A DNA stretch of 36,301 nucleotides from Pseudomonadota bacterium (lineage in GTDB: Bacteria; Desulfobacterota; Desulfarculia; Adiutricales; JAGVGV01), in assembly GCA_018830135.1 (NCBI GenBank), contig JAHJTB010000513.1:1-36301 (forward strand), given 5' to 3'. This document shows positions 15,086 to 22,984 of this stretch, in pieces. The notes under the pieces are model-generated. The model ran no database searches, was not told the origin of the DNA, and worked only from the letters and a program-made list of their open reading frames with translations. The translations under genes and the position numbers were made by a program. How positions within the stretch are numbered: position 1 is the first letter of the stretch; each line of letters opens with the position of its first letter.

Positions 15086-17491
15086 TCACCGGGGCCTGAT
15101 TTTATCCGTCAACTTCGTTACTTTCCCAATCTTTATGTTTTCTCTTGCCTCCCCCCTCCCCCAAAACCGCTCCAACACCGCTTCCAGCCCCTTTCGTCCA
15201 CTGACTCTCACCGGCCGCCATTCTCGGGGGAGGAGCGCGCGGTACTGGGTCCAGGAAAAGCGTTCGTCGATGAGGAGGACTACGCCCCGGTCGGTTTCGG
15301 AGCGGATGACGCGGCCGGCTGCCTGGAGCACACGGTTGATGCCGGGGTACAGGTAGGCGAACTCGAAGCCCGCGCCCCGGCTTTGGGCGAAGTGCTCCCG
15401 GATGAGGTCCCGTTCCGGCGATATGCCGGGCAGGCCCACGCCGACGATGACCGCGCCGGTCAGCCGGTCGCCGACCAGGTCGATGCCTTCGCCGAAAATG
15501 CCGCCCATGACGGCGAAACCGACCAGGACGCCGGGATTGTCCGATGAAAACCGTTCCAGAAAAGCCTCCCGTTCCGCCTCGGACATGCCGGGCCGCTGGT
15601 CCAGGGTCTCGACCTCGCCGGCCGTTTCGGCCTCGAATATGCTCCGGACCATGTCCTTGTATTCATAGGAGGGAAAGAAGAGCAGGTAGTTGCCCGGCCG
15701 TTTGCCCACCAGGGCGGCCAGGGTGCGGGCCACGTCCTCCTTGGTCCGGTCCCGGTTCTTGTACAGGGTCGAGATGCGGTCCAGGACCATGAGGCAGAGG
15801 TTGTCCGGATCGAAGGGCGAAGGCAGGACCAGGCGGGCCGCCTCGTCATGGCAGCCCAGGACCTCCCGGAAGTATTCGGTCGGGGTCATGGTCGCGGAAA
15901 AGAACACGGCGGCGCGGCAGCGGGTCAGGGCCTCGGCCATCTGTGTCGAAGGGTCCAGACAGAAGAGCTTGAGTCTCAGGTCCCGGCCGCTCTGTTCCCG
16001 GCAGGTGATGTACGAGGAATCGAAGCGCTCGGCGACCCGCATGAAGCCGTGGACCTGGAAGTAGAGGTCCAGGAGGTCCTTTTTGTACGGGGCGGGCAGG
16101 TTTCGGGCCAGCCAGGCTTCGGTTCGCTTGAGGAAGGTCTTGAGGCGGGGATAGAGTTCGTCCGGTTCGGCCCGTTCGGCCAGAAAGCCGCCGGCTTCGC
16201 CGCAGGCCTTGCGGGCCGAGACCATCCAGGCGTTGACCCGGCCCAGGCTCCGGTGGATTTCGGGCAGGTCGGCCTTGAGCCGGGGGCGCAGGTCCAGGAA
16301 GGCCTGTTTGTCGAGCCTGGCGGAAAACATCTCCCGGGAGCGGTCCACCAGGTTGTGGGCCTCGTCGATGAGAAAGGTGTAGTCGCCTTTTTCCTCGACA
16401 AAGAACCGGCGCAGGCAGACGGTCGGGTCGAAGACGTAGTTGTAGTCGCAGATCAGGCAGTCGGTCCAGAGGGCCAGGTCCAGGGAGAGTTCGAAGGGGC
16501 AGACCTGGTGCCGGCGGGCCACGTCTTCGATGGCCTGGCGGTCCACGGCCTCGATCGCGAAGGCCTCTTCGAGGGCTCGGGCCACGCGGTCGAAATGGCC
16601 TTTGGCGTACGGGCATTCCTCCGGGCCGCAGCCGGCCTCGGGCTCGAAACAGACCTTGTCCTTGGCCGTCAGGGTCAGGGTCTTGACCCGGGCCCCCCGG
16701 CGCCTGAGATCGGCGCAGGCCTTTTCCGCGGCCGCGCGGCCCGTGGTCCGGGCGGTCAGGTAGAATATCTTTTCATGCCGGCCCTCGCCCAGGGCCTTGA
16801 GGGCCGGGAACACGGCGGCCATGGTCTTGCCGATGCCGGTGGGGGCCTGAGCGATGAACTGTCCGCCCCGGGCCGCGGTGCGGTAGACCTGGACGGCCAT
16901 GCGCCGCTGGCCGGCCCGGAAGGCGTCGAAAGGAAAGGCCAGGTCATGCAGGGAGCGGTTCCTGATCTCGCGCCAGTCGGCCAGGGCCTCGGCCCACTTG
17001 AGGTACCGGGCCACCAGGTCGTTGAAAAAATCGGCCAGTTCCTCCCGGGAAAAGCGCCGGGCGACTTCCCGGAGGCCCTCGGTGTCCATGTGAAAGTAGG
17101 TCAGTTGGGTCCAGACCTCGTCCAGGCCGTGTTCTTCGGCGTACATGAAGGCGTAGGCCTTGAGCTGGCCCCAATGGAGCGGGTTTTCTTCCTGCTCGAC
17201 CCGGTCCAGGTCCCGGACCGTGGTCTTTATCTCGTCGATGACCACCCGGTCGGGCCAGGTGTAGACGCCGTCGATCCGGCCGCCGATGTCGAGCACGAAC
17301 CGGTCGGACTCGACGGTGCGGGAGACCGGGACCTCGTGGGCGTACTCGGCCGGCCGGGACTTCTGGATGCGGACGTGGGCCCGGATGGCCTCGACCGGGC
17401 GCCGGGGCCCGGAGAACTCGAAGCTGAGGTCGCCCGAGCGCAGGACCAGTTCGACCAGGGTGCGGACTGAAATGTGAAGTCGTTCCTTCAT
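15086..17491 (-). CDS. XPD/DinG-family Fe-S helicase with N-terminal PD-(D/E)XK nuclease domain
   Basis: An 801-residue superfamily 2 helicase. The N-terminal ~200 residues carry a Cas4/RecB-type nuclease signature: GRIDG with D74, then VIDEIKTT with E87 and K89, and the downstream GQLKAYAFMYA (Q109) motif. The helicase core has Walker A APTGIGKT (216-223) and DEAH box IDEAHNL (376-379). Between them lie six cysteines (281, 288, 293, 331, 345, 348), from which an XPD-like [4Fe-4S] cluster could be made. C-terminal motifs include FGEGIDLVG, GLPGISPERD and QAAGRVIRS. The ATG at 17491 is preferred; the frame continues 15 codons to a TTG, but that would use the repeat element upstream. It probably processes damaged or structured DNA, in keeping with the repair genes on the same strand. 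Confidence 0.9.
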   Translation of the reverse strand: MKERLHISVRTLVELVLRSGDLSFEFSGPRRPVEAIRAHVRIQKSRPAEYAHEVPVSRTVESDRFVLDIGGRIDGVYTWPDRVVIDEIKTTVRDLDRVEQEENPLHWGQLKAYAFMYAEEHGLDEVWTQLTYFHMDTEGLREVARRFSREELADFFNDLVARYLKWAEALADWREIRNRSLHDLAFPFDAFRAGQRRMAVQVYRTAARGGQFIAQAPTGIGKTMAAVFPALKALGEGRHEKIFYLTARTTGRAAAEKACADLRRRGARVKTLTLTAKDKVCFEPEAGCGPEECPYAKGHFDRVARALEEAFAIEAVDRQAIEDVARRHQVCPFELSLDLALWTDCLICDYNYVFDPTVCLRRFFVEEKGDYTFLIDEAHNLVDRSREMFSARLDKQAFLDLRPRLKADLPEIHRSLGRVNAWMVSARKACGEAGGFLAERAEPDELYPRLKTFLKRTEAWLARNLPAPYKKDLLDLYFQVHGFMRVAERFDSSYITCREQSGRDLRLKLFCLDPSTQMAEALTRCRAAVFFSATMTPTEYFREVLGCHDEAARLVLPSPFDPDNLCLMVLDRISTLYKNRDRTKEDVARTLAALVGKRPGNYLLFFPSYEYKDMVRSIFEAETAGEVETLDQRPGMSEAEREAFLERFSSDNPGVLVGFAVMGGIFGEGIDLVGDRLTGAVIVGVGLPGISPERDLIREHFAQSRGAGFEFAYLYPGINRVLQAAGRVIRSETDRGVVLLIDERFSWTQYRALLPREWRPVRVSGRKGLEAVLERFWGRGEARENIKIGKVTKLTDKIRPR

Positions 17492-17504
17492 GCGGGTCCG
17501 GTTC

Positions 17505-17648
17505 GAGGCCTCTGCAAAAGGCCCTGTTTGGCCCAATCTCTTTGTCAGGCTTGAATGGCAATCCTCAATATATTACAATATATTTTTCCGGTTGCCATTC
17601 TACGCCTTCCTCGAGCTTGGACCAAATTGAACCTTTTGCAGAAGCCTC
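17505..17648. repeat. 144-bp imperfect palindrome, MITE-like element
   Basis: The ends are GAGGCCTCTGCAAAAGG (17505-17521) and CCTTTTGCAGAAGCCTC (17632-17648), which pair at 16 of 17 positions. An inner perfect pair, GAATGGCAA (17553-17561) / TTGCCATTC (17592-17600), lies at the same distance from each end, and the DNA between the pairs is also partly complementary. The centre is AT-rich (ATATATTACAATATAT). The whole can fold into one hairpin with arms of about 60 bases. It lies 14 bases upstream of the helicase ATG. It has no coding capacity. Confidence 0.75.
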
Positions 17649-17701
17649 GGTTCGTGTCGGGTGAAAATGATCGCCGGCGCGTTGCGCCCCCCTCACCCCG
17701 A

Positions 17702-17728
17702 CCCTCTCCCCCCAAAGGGGGGCGAGGG
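17702..17728. repeat. CCCTCTCCCCCC / GGGGGGCGAGGG palindromic repeat
   Basis: Twelve-base arms with one mismatch and an AAA loop, preceded by CCTCACCCCGA. This is the form of an intergenic palindrome that is widespread in Proteobacteria and related phyla. Confidence 0.65.
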
Positions 17729-17800
17729 AGTCAGTAAGGCGGTGTCGATTGGTATGACGAACCATATATGGCTCCCTCTCCATATATAGTGGACATTTCC

Positions 17801-17847
17801 TGCAGGTTTAGAAAATATTGGGTTACGCTTCGCTAACCCAACCTGCA
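17801..17847. repeat. Overlapping palindromes TGCAGGTT...AACCTGCA and TTGGGTTA...TAACCCAA
   Basis: TTGGGTTA (17818-17825) and TAACCCAA (17834-17841) form an 8-bp perfect stem with loop CGCTTCGC. An outer pair, TGCAGGTT (17801-17808) and AACCTGCA (17840-17847), is also perfect and shares two bases with the inner stem, so the two folds compete. It is related to the element at 14886-14919. Confidence 0.65.
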
Positions 17848-17905
17848 AAAACTGCAAAATCCGGAGGCCGTCGGCGAAAGCACCCTTCTCCTCCCGGCGG
17901 CCAGA

Positions 17906-20896
17906 CTACCTCACCAGGGCGACCGAGTCCACGGTCAAGGTGACGGCGCCGTGGTTTTCCTCGACCCGGCCCCAGAGCAGGTAGGGCCGGCCCCAGTCCA
18001 GCATCCGGCAGAAGCGCTGGTAGGCTCCGGGGAAAAAGGTGGTCTCGACCAGGCCGGTTTCGTCCTCGAAGGTCAGGAACTGCATGAGTTCGCGGTGTTT
18101 GGTGGCCACGGTCTTGCCGGTCAGCAGCCAGCCGGCCAGGCAGACCCGCCGGCCGGCCAGTCCGGGCAGGTCCGCGGCCCTGACCCGGGGCATGCCGGCC
18201 AGGGCCTGGGCGAACAGGACGATGGGGTGGCGGTCCACGAGGAAGCCCAGGACCTCGAACTGCCTTCGGAGACGTTCGATCTCCGGGCCGGGAGGGATGG
18301 GCGGCGGTTCGGGTTCCGGCTCACGAAACAGGCCGGGGGAGCGGGGTTTTTCCGAGCGCCGCCTGCCGCGCCGGGCCAGTCTCCAGACCAGCGCGGCCGG
18401 GTCCCGGCCCGGGGCCAGGCTTTCCAAGGCCCCGGCGTGAATCAGGGCCCGGGCCTCGGGGTCTTCCGGGCCGACCCGGTCGCAGAAGTCGTCGAACCCG
18501 GCGTACGGGCCGCCGCGCTCCCGTTCGGCCACGATGCGCCGCCCGGTCTCCCGGCCCAGGTCCTTGAGGGCCTGGAGGCCGACCCGGACGAACCGGCCCC
18601 GGCCTTTCCACTGGACCCGGCTTTGGTTGACGTCCGGGGGCAGGATGGTCAGTCCCAGCCGCCGGGCCTCGGAGACGTAGGCGAACGTGCCGTAGAACCC
18701 GCCCTGGTTGCTGATGACCGCGGCCATGAACTCGGCGGGGTGGTGGACCTTGAGATAGGCGGCCTGGAAGGAGACCCGGGCGTAGCTGGCGCTGTGGGGT
18801 TTGCAGAAGGAGTAGCCGCTGAAGCTGAGCATCATGTCCCAGACGGCGGAAATCTGTTCGTCGCTCAGGCCCCGTTCCCGGCCGCCATCCACGAAGCGGC
18901 GCCGATAGTCGCGCAGGGCGTGTTCCTTGTCCTTTTTGGACATGATCTTGCGCAGGCCGTCGGCTTCGGCGTGGGAGAACCCGGCCAGGGCCACGGCCGC
19001 CTTGGAGACGTCCTCCTGGTAGACCATGATGCCGAAGGTCTCGTCGAGCAGGTCGGACAGCAGGGGGTGGATCGGCTCCCAGGCCCCGCCCTTGAGGCGG
19101 CGCAGGTATTCCTGGATGAACTCGTTGGCCGCCGGCCGGATGATGCTGCTGTGGATGACCAGATGTTCGAAGTCGCCCTGGCCGGACTTTTCCTGGAGCA
19201 GCCGCATGGCCGGGCTTTCGATGTAGAAGCAGCCCATGGTCAGTCCCCGGGCCACGGCGTTTTGGGTGGCCGGATCGTCTTCCGGTTCCCAGCCGCGCTC
19301 GTTGAAGGGCGCGCCGTTTTCCCTGAGGTTGGCGATGGCGTCCCGGATGACGCCCAGGCTGCGGTTGCCCAGGAGGTCGATCTTGACCAGGCCGGCGTCT
19401 TCGGCCCCGTCCTTTTCCCACTGGATGATGGGCACGCCCTTGGGGGCGCGTTCGACCGGGGCGTGCTCGTCGATGGGTCCGGGGGTAATGACCACACCGC
19501 CGGGGTGGACGGAAAGGTAGCGGGGCGTGCCCACGATCCGTTGGGCCAGGTCCAGTATTTCGGGCCAGGGTTCGGGGAACTCGAGGTCCCGGCTCCGGGG
19601 CATGGCCGCCAGGCGGGCCCTCAGGTCGGGTTCGGGCTCCCGGGCCCGCCAGAACGAGGGCAGCCGGGCGGCCTTTTCGCCGATCTCGCGATCGGTCAGC
19701 CCGAAGACCTTGGCCGTCTCCCGGATGGCCATGCGGGGCTGGAAGAGGATGTGATTGCAGACCATGGCCGCCCGGCCGCGGTACTGTTCCAGGACCGAGG
19801 CCAGGACGTCGTCCCGTTCGTCCCAGGCGAAGTCCACGTCGATGTCCGGGGGGTCCTGGCGGTCGGCGTTGATGAAGCGTTCGAAATACAGATTGTGCTT
19901 GAGGGGGCAGACGTTGGTGATGCGCAGGCAGTAGGCCGCCAGGGAGGCCGCGCCCGAGCCCCGGCCGCAGATGCGCGGGCTGCGGCGGACGATGTCCCGG
20001 ACCACGAGGAAGTACGCGGAATAGTCCTTGCGCTCGATCAGGTCCAGTTCGTGCTCGAGGCGCTCGACCACGGCCTCGGACAGGTCGTGGCCGTACAGGT
20101 CCCAGGCCCCGTCGTACGCCGCATCGCGGAGGACGTCGGCCGCGGGCCGGCCGTCCGGGTCGCTCCAGGGCGGCATCACGGTCCGGGTGGACGGTCCGGT
20201 GAAGACCAGGCGTTCGGCCAGGGCCTCGGTGGCCGAAACGGCCGCCGGGTATATCTCGAAGCGGCGGGCGTATTCCCCGGGTCCGGCCAGCCAGGCCTCG
20301 GGCGGGGCCACGTCGCCGGCCCCCAGGCGGGACAGGGCGGTGTTCAGGTCGATGGCCCGCAGGACCCGGTGGAGGCGTTCGTCGTCCGGTTCGAGGAAAA
20401 AACTGTCCGGCACGGCCGCCGCGGGCAGGCCCAGGCGGCGGGCCGCGCGGCGGACCGCTTCGGCCCGGGGGCCGGGCCGTCGGGGCAAGGCGGCCGCGAC
20501 CGTGACCCCGACTTCGTGCCAGGCGGCCAGCAGGTCCGGGTCGCTGGTCAGCACGACCAGCCCGAGGCCGTGTCCGGCCAGGGCCGTTTCGAGATCAAAG
20601 TCCGGGTCCTGATGTCTTCGGCTCAGCAGCCGGCACAGGCTTCGGAAGCCCGTCTCGTTTTCCACCAGGCAGACCGCCCGCCGCCGGCCGGACCGTTCGG
20701 TGACCTCGGCGCCCACGATGGGCCGGAGCCCTTGTCGCTCGCAGGCCCGGAGGAAGGGCCACAGTCCGTACAGGTTGTCGGTGTCGGTCAGGGCCAGGCG
20801 GTCGTAGCCCCGTTCCCGGGCGGCCCGGCAGAGCCGCTCGACCGACGCCGTGCCCCACATCAGGGAGTAGTGGGAGCGGACGACCAGGGGGACCAT
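17906..20896 (-). CDS. dnaE2: Error-prone DNA polymerase III alpha subunit DnaE2
   Basis: A 996-residue C-family polymerase of the DnaE2 type used in SOS translesion synthesis. The N-terminal PHP domain is seen (VRSHYSLMWGTAS, YDRLALTDTDNLYG). The catalytic aspartates are present: PDIDVDF at 350-356 (D351, D353) and KIDLLGN with D507. Later parts include the fingers (YSFCKPHSASYARVSFQAAYLK), a helix-hairpin-helix region (IHAGALESL) and a C-terminal OB fold. The length and the missing C-terminal tau-binding region fit DnaE2 rather than replicative DnaE1. The ATG is six bases past the imuB stop with a poor ribosome-binding site, so translation is probably coupled. As the last gene of the LexA-headed cassette it should be induced by DNA damage. 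Confidence 0.93.
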   Translation of the reverse strand: MVPLVVRSHYSLMWGTASVERLCRAARERGYDRLALTDTDNLYGLWPFLRACERQGLRPIVGAEVTERSGRRRAVCLVENETGFRSLCRLLSRRHQDPDFDLETALAGHGLGLVVLTSDPDLLAAWHEVGVTVAAALPRRPGPRAEAVRRAARRLGLPAAAVPDSFFLEPDDERLHRVLRAIDLNTALSRLGAGDVAPPEAWLAGPGEYARRFEIYPAAVSATEALAERLVFTGPSTRTVMPPWSDPDGRPAADVLRDAAYDGAWDLYGHDLSEAVVERLEHELDLIERKDYSAYFLVVRDIVRRSPRICGRGSGAASLAAYCLRITNVCPLKHNLYFERFINADRQDPPDIDVDFAWDERDDVLASVLEQYRGRAAMVCNHILFQPRMAIRETAKVFGLTDREIGEKAARLPSFWRAREPEPDLRARLAAMPRSRDLEFPEPWPEILDLAQRIVGTPRYLSVHPGGVVITPGPIDEHAPVERAPKGVPIIQWEKDGAEDAGLVKIDLLGNRSLGVIRDAIANLRENGAPFNERGWEPEDDPATQNAVARGLTMGCFYIESPAMRLLQEKSGQGDFEHLVIHSSIIRPAANEFIQEYLRRLKGGAWEPIHPLLSDLLDETFGIMVYQEDVSKAAVALAGFSHAEADGLRKIMSKKDKEHALRDYRRRFVDGGRERGLSDEQISAVWDMMLSFSGYSFCKPHSASYARVSFQAAYLKVHHPAEFMAAVISNQGGFYGTFAYVSEARRLGLTILPPDVNQSRVQWKGRGRFVRVGLQALKDLGRETGRRIVAERERGGPYAGFDDFCDRVGPEDPEARALIHAGALESLAPGRDPAALVWRLARRGRRRSEKPRSPGLFREPEPEPPPIPPGPEIERLRRQFEVLGFLVDRHPIVLFAQALAGMPRVRAADLPGLAGRRVCLAGWLLTGKTVATKHRELMQFLTFEDETGLVETTFFPGAYQRFCRMLDWGRPYLLWGRVEENHGAVTLTVDSVALVR

Positions 20897-20902
20897 GAGG
20901 CG

Positions 20903-22111
20903 CTAAGCCGGGACGGGCGGGGCATCCAGGCCCAAGGTCCGGCCCGTGGCGATGCTCCGGGGGCCGAACCGGGCCCGGATGCGGTGGATGGCCGGAACGA
21001 GGGCCTCGGTCCGGGAGCGGGAGTCGTCCTGGGGAAACAGTTCCAGTTGGGCGGGGGGGTAAACCAGCCGGTCGCAGAGCAGTTTCAGGCAGCGGAGGCG
21101 CACCCGGCGGGTCCAGGCCAGGTCCAGGGCGGAGCGGGCCAGTTCGAAGAGCTGGAAGTCGCTGGCCGTGCCGGCCGGGTCGGTCCGCTGGCGGACGATT
21201 CGGACGCCGTCGGAATAGTCCAGGCGGACCGCGATCCGGCGGGCGACCCGGCCCCGCCGGCGCAGTTCGAAACCGGCCTGTTCGGCCAGCCGGTACAGGG
21301 CGGCCAGGACGAGGTCCTGGTCGTTGGTGTCGTCCCCGAACTCGTGCTCCGCGTCCACGCCGGGCGGCGGCTGTCCGGCCGGGAGCACGGGGGAGGAATC
21401 GATGCCCCGCACGGCCTGGTGGAGGTGGCGGCCCCGGCGGCCGAAGACGGTTTCGAGCTGGCCGGGGGTCCAGAGGGCGGCCTCCCCGGCCCGGAAGACG
21501 TGGAACTCCCGGAAAAGGAGCAGGTCCTCCCGTTCCAGGCCGGGCACGAGTCCGATGGGCAGCGGCCGGAGGAAGTCCTCCTCCCGGCCGGGTTCGACGA
21601 TGTATTCGCCCGTGGGTTTGACCAGGCGGCTGGCCACCTTGGCCACCAGCTTGTTCGAGGCCAGGGCCCAGATGGGGTCCAGGCCCAGGTCGGCCCGGAC
21701 CGCCTTGCGCATGCGCCAGGCCACGTCCGCCGGCGGGCCGAAAAGCCGGACGGTGCCGGTCAGGTCCACGAACAGGTGGCCGTTCCCCTCCCCGGCTTCG
21801 ATCCGGGGGGCGTAGGGCCGGGCGTGCCCGACCAGGGCCGCCATGGCCCGATCGTAGTGGTCCGGATGCGGGACCACGATCCGGGCCTCCCGGCAGCGTT
21901 TCCGGGCCCGCCCCAGGGCCATGCCCTTGCGCACCCCGGCCTGAAAGGCCTCTTCGCTCATGTCGTAGACCGCGGCCCGGGTCGCGGCCTGGGCCGCGAC
22001 GATCACCGGCCGGCCCTGAAGGCGGCCGTCCACCACCCGTTCCACGGCCACGGCAAAGTCGGCCACGTTCAGATGCACCACGGCCCGGTCTTCAGACGGC
22101 GCCCAGAGCAA
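20903..22111 (-). CDS. imuB: ImuB-type inactive Y-family polymerase
   Basis: A 402-residue Y-family DNA polymerase homologue. The palm and little-finger layout is kept, but the catalytic acids are gone: the first metal-binding aspartate of the HxDxD-F motif is N15 (HLNVADF), and the S-x-D-E motif is replaced by G-N-G-H at 109-112, just before FVDLTG. Such loss is characteristic of ImuB, a non-catalytic adaptor that brings DnaE2 to the sliding clamp. A clamp-binding motif, QLELF, lies at 355-359. The start is TTG, preceded by GGGGGAG, and it overlaps the end of the DUF72 gene by 20 bases; a GTG ten codons later is an alternative. It partners with DnaE2 encoded next. In most genomes ImuA is the third component; it is not here. 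Confidence 0.9.
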   Translation of the reverse strand: MLWAPSEDRAVVHLNVADFAVAVERVVDGRLQGRPVIVAAQAATRAAVYDMSEEAFQAGVRKGMALGRARKRCREARIVVPHPDHYDRAMAALVGHARPYAPRIEAGEGNGHLFVDLTGTVRLFGPPADVAWRMRKAVRADLGLDPIWALASNKLVAKVASRLVKPTGEYIVEPGREEDFLRPLPIGLVPGLEREDLLLFREFHVFRAGEAALWTPGQLETVFGRRGRHLHQAVRGIDSSPVLPAGQPPPGVDAEHEFGDDTNDQDLVLAALYRLAEQAGFELRRRGRVARRIAVRLDYSDGVRIVRQRTDPAGTASDFQLFELARSALDLAWTRRVRLRCLKLLCDRLVYPPAQLELFPQDDSRSRTEALVPAIHRIRARFGPRSIATGRTLGLDAPPVPA

Positions 22112-22958
22112 GGCCGTACTCCCCCAAAAGGCGGGTCAGGCTCAGGGCGTTCCAGGCCGCCTGGCCCCCGACGTGGTTGTTGAAAAAGACCAGCCCCCGG
22201 CGGGCCCGTCCGGCCAGACCGATCAGCCGCTTCTCGATCCATTCCCGCAACTCGACCTCGCTGTAATCGTAGTCGAACTGGAGCTGCTTGTTGCCCGTCC
22301 GCCACCCCCGGGCGTTGCGGCCGTGGAAACGGACGTAGAACAGGTCCGGATTGGTCACCACGTCCAGGGCCGGAAACAGTCCTGGCAGGTCGGGTTCATC
22401 CACGGCGGCCAAGGCCACCCGGCGCTTCTCGAGTTCGGCGAAGACCCGGTCCGAAGCCCAGGAGACGTGGCGGAACTCGACCACCAAAGGCAGGCCGGCC
22501 AGTTCGTCGAGCAAGGCGGCCAGGTGCCGGCGGTGGTCCGGGGTGCGGGTAAAGGTCGGCGGAAGCTGGACCAGGACGGCGGAAAGCTGTCCGGCCTGGA
22601 CCAGGGGGGCGATACCGTGCCGATAAGCCGCGGCCTGGCCCCGCCAGGCCGCGGCCTCGACCTCGTGGGTCAGGCTCCGGGTCAGCTTGGCCGCGAACAG
22701 AAAACCGGGCGGCGCCTGGCGGCGCTGCCGCTCGACCGCCTCGGCCCGGGGCATCTGATACCAGGTGTAGTTGAGTTCGGCCGCCGGAAACCTCCGGGCG
22801 TACAAACCCAGCATCCGGTCCGCCTTGGTCCCCGGCGGATAAAACCCGGCCTCGGTCCATTCCGTGTACGAATAGCCGCAGGTGCCCACCCAGACCCGGC
22901 CGCTTCCCGCGGCCGGTCCGGCCTCTCGTCCCCCGCGCGCATCCTGCTCCCGCCTCAT
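22092..22958 (-). CDS. DUF72 (YecE-like) TIM-barrel protein
   Basis: A 288-residue DUF72 protein. Family hallmarks: GTCGYSYTEWTEAGFYPPGTK near the N-terminus, LNYTWYQMPRAEAVERQ, KLTRSLTHEV, LVQLPPTFTRT, PLVVEFRHVSW, and FYVRFHGRNARGW, ending with LVFFNNHVGGQAAWNAL. DUF72 forms a TIM barrel; its biochemical role is unknown. I chose the ATG at 22958 because GGAGGGGG precedes it; a GTG six codons upstream also fits the frame. It begins 26 bases after the lexA stop and its end overlaps imuB, so it is firmly inside the mutagenesis operon. It occupies the slot normally held by imuA and shows no RecA-like Walker motif, so it is not a diverged ImuA. A role in translesion synthesis is inference from position. 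Confidence 0.92.
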   Translation of the reverse strand: MRREQDARGGREAGPAAGSGRVWVGTCGYSYTEWTEAGFYPPGTKADRMLGLYARRFPAAELNYTWYQMPRAEAVERQRRQAPPGFLFAAKLTRSLTHEVEAAAWRGQAAAYRHGIAPLVQAGQLSAVLVQLPPTFTRTPDHRRHLAALLDELAGLPLVVEFRHVSWASDRVFAELEKRRVALAAVDEPDLPGLFPALDVVTNPDLFYVRFHGRNARGWRTGNKQLQFDYDYSEVELREWIEKRLIGLAGRARRGLVFFNNHVGGQAAWNALSLTRLLGEYGLALGAV

Positions 22959-22984
22959 CGACTGCCCCCTCCACACCTATCGGC

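Larger units (their letters stand above)
17492..17905. other. Repeat-dense intergenic region between helicase and dnaE2
   Basis: About 414 bases without a gene. Four palindromic elements follow one another: 17505-17648, 17702-17728, 17761-17789 (near-palindromic CATATATGG halves) and 17801-17847. GC content is lower than in the flanking genes. The helicase promoter must lie in or beyond these elements; I see no clear one. Confidence 0.65.

Noticed and set aside
14925-15356. A plus-strand frame overlapping the 3' end of the helicase gene
   Set aside because: Ser/Arg/Pro-rich; antisense to a clear helicase C-terminus.
17951-22183. A 1410-codon plus-strand frame opposite dnaE2 and imuB
   Set aside because: It is the complement of well-supported genes in GC-rich DNA; Gly/Pro/Gln-rich without any motif.
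22092-22958. DUF72 protein as a diverged ImuA
   Set aside because: No Walker A/B motifs or RecA-like pattern; all DUF72 signatures are present.
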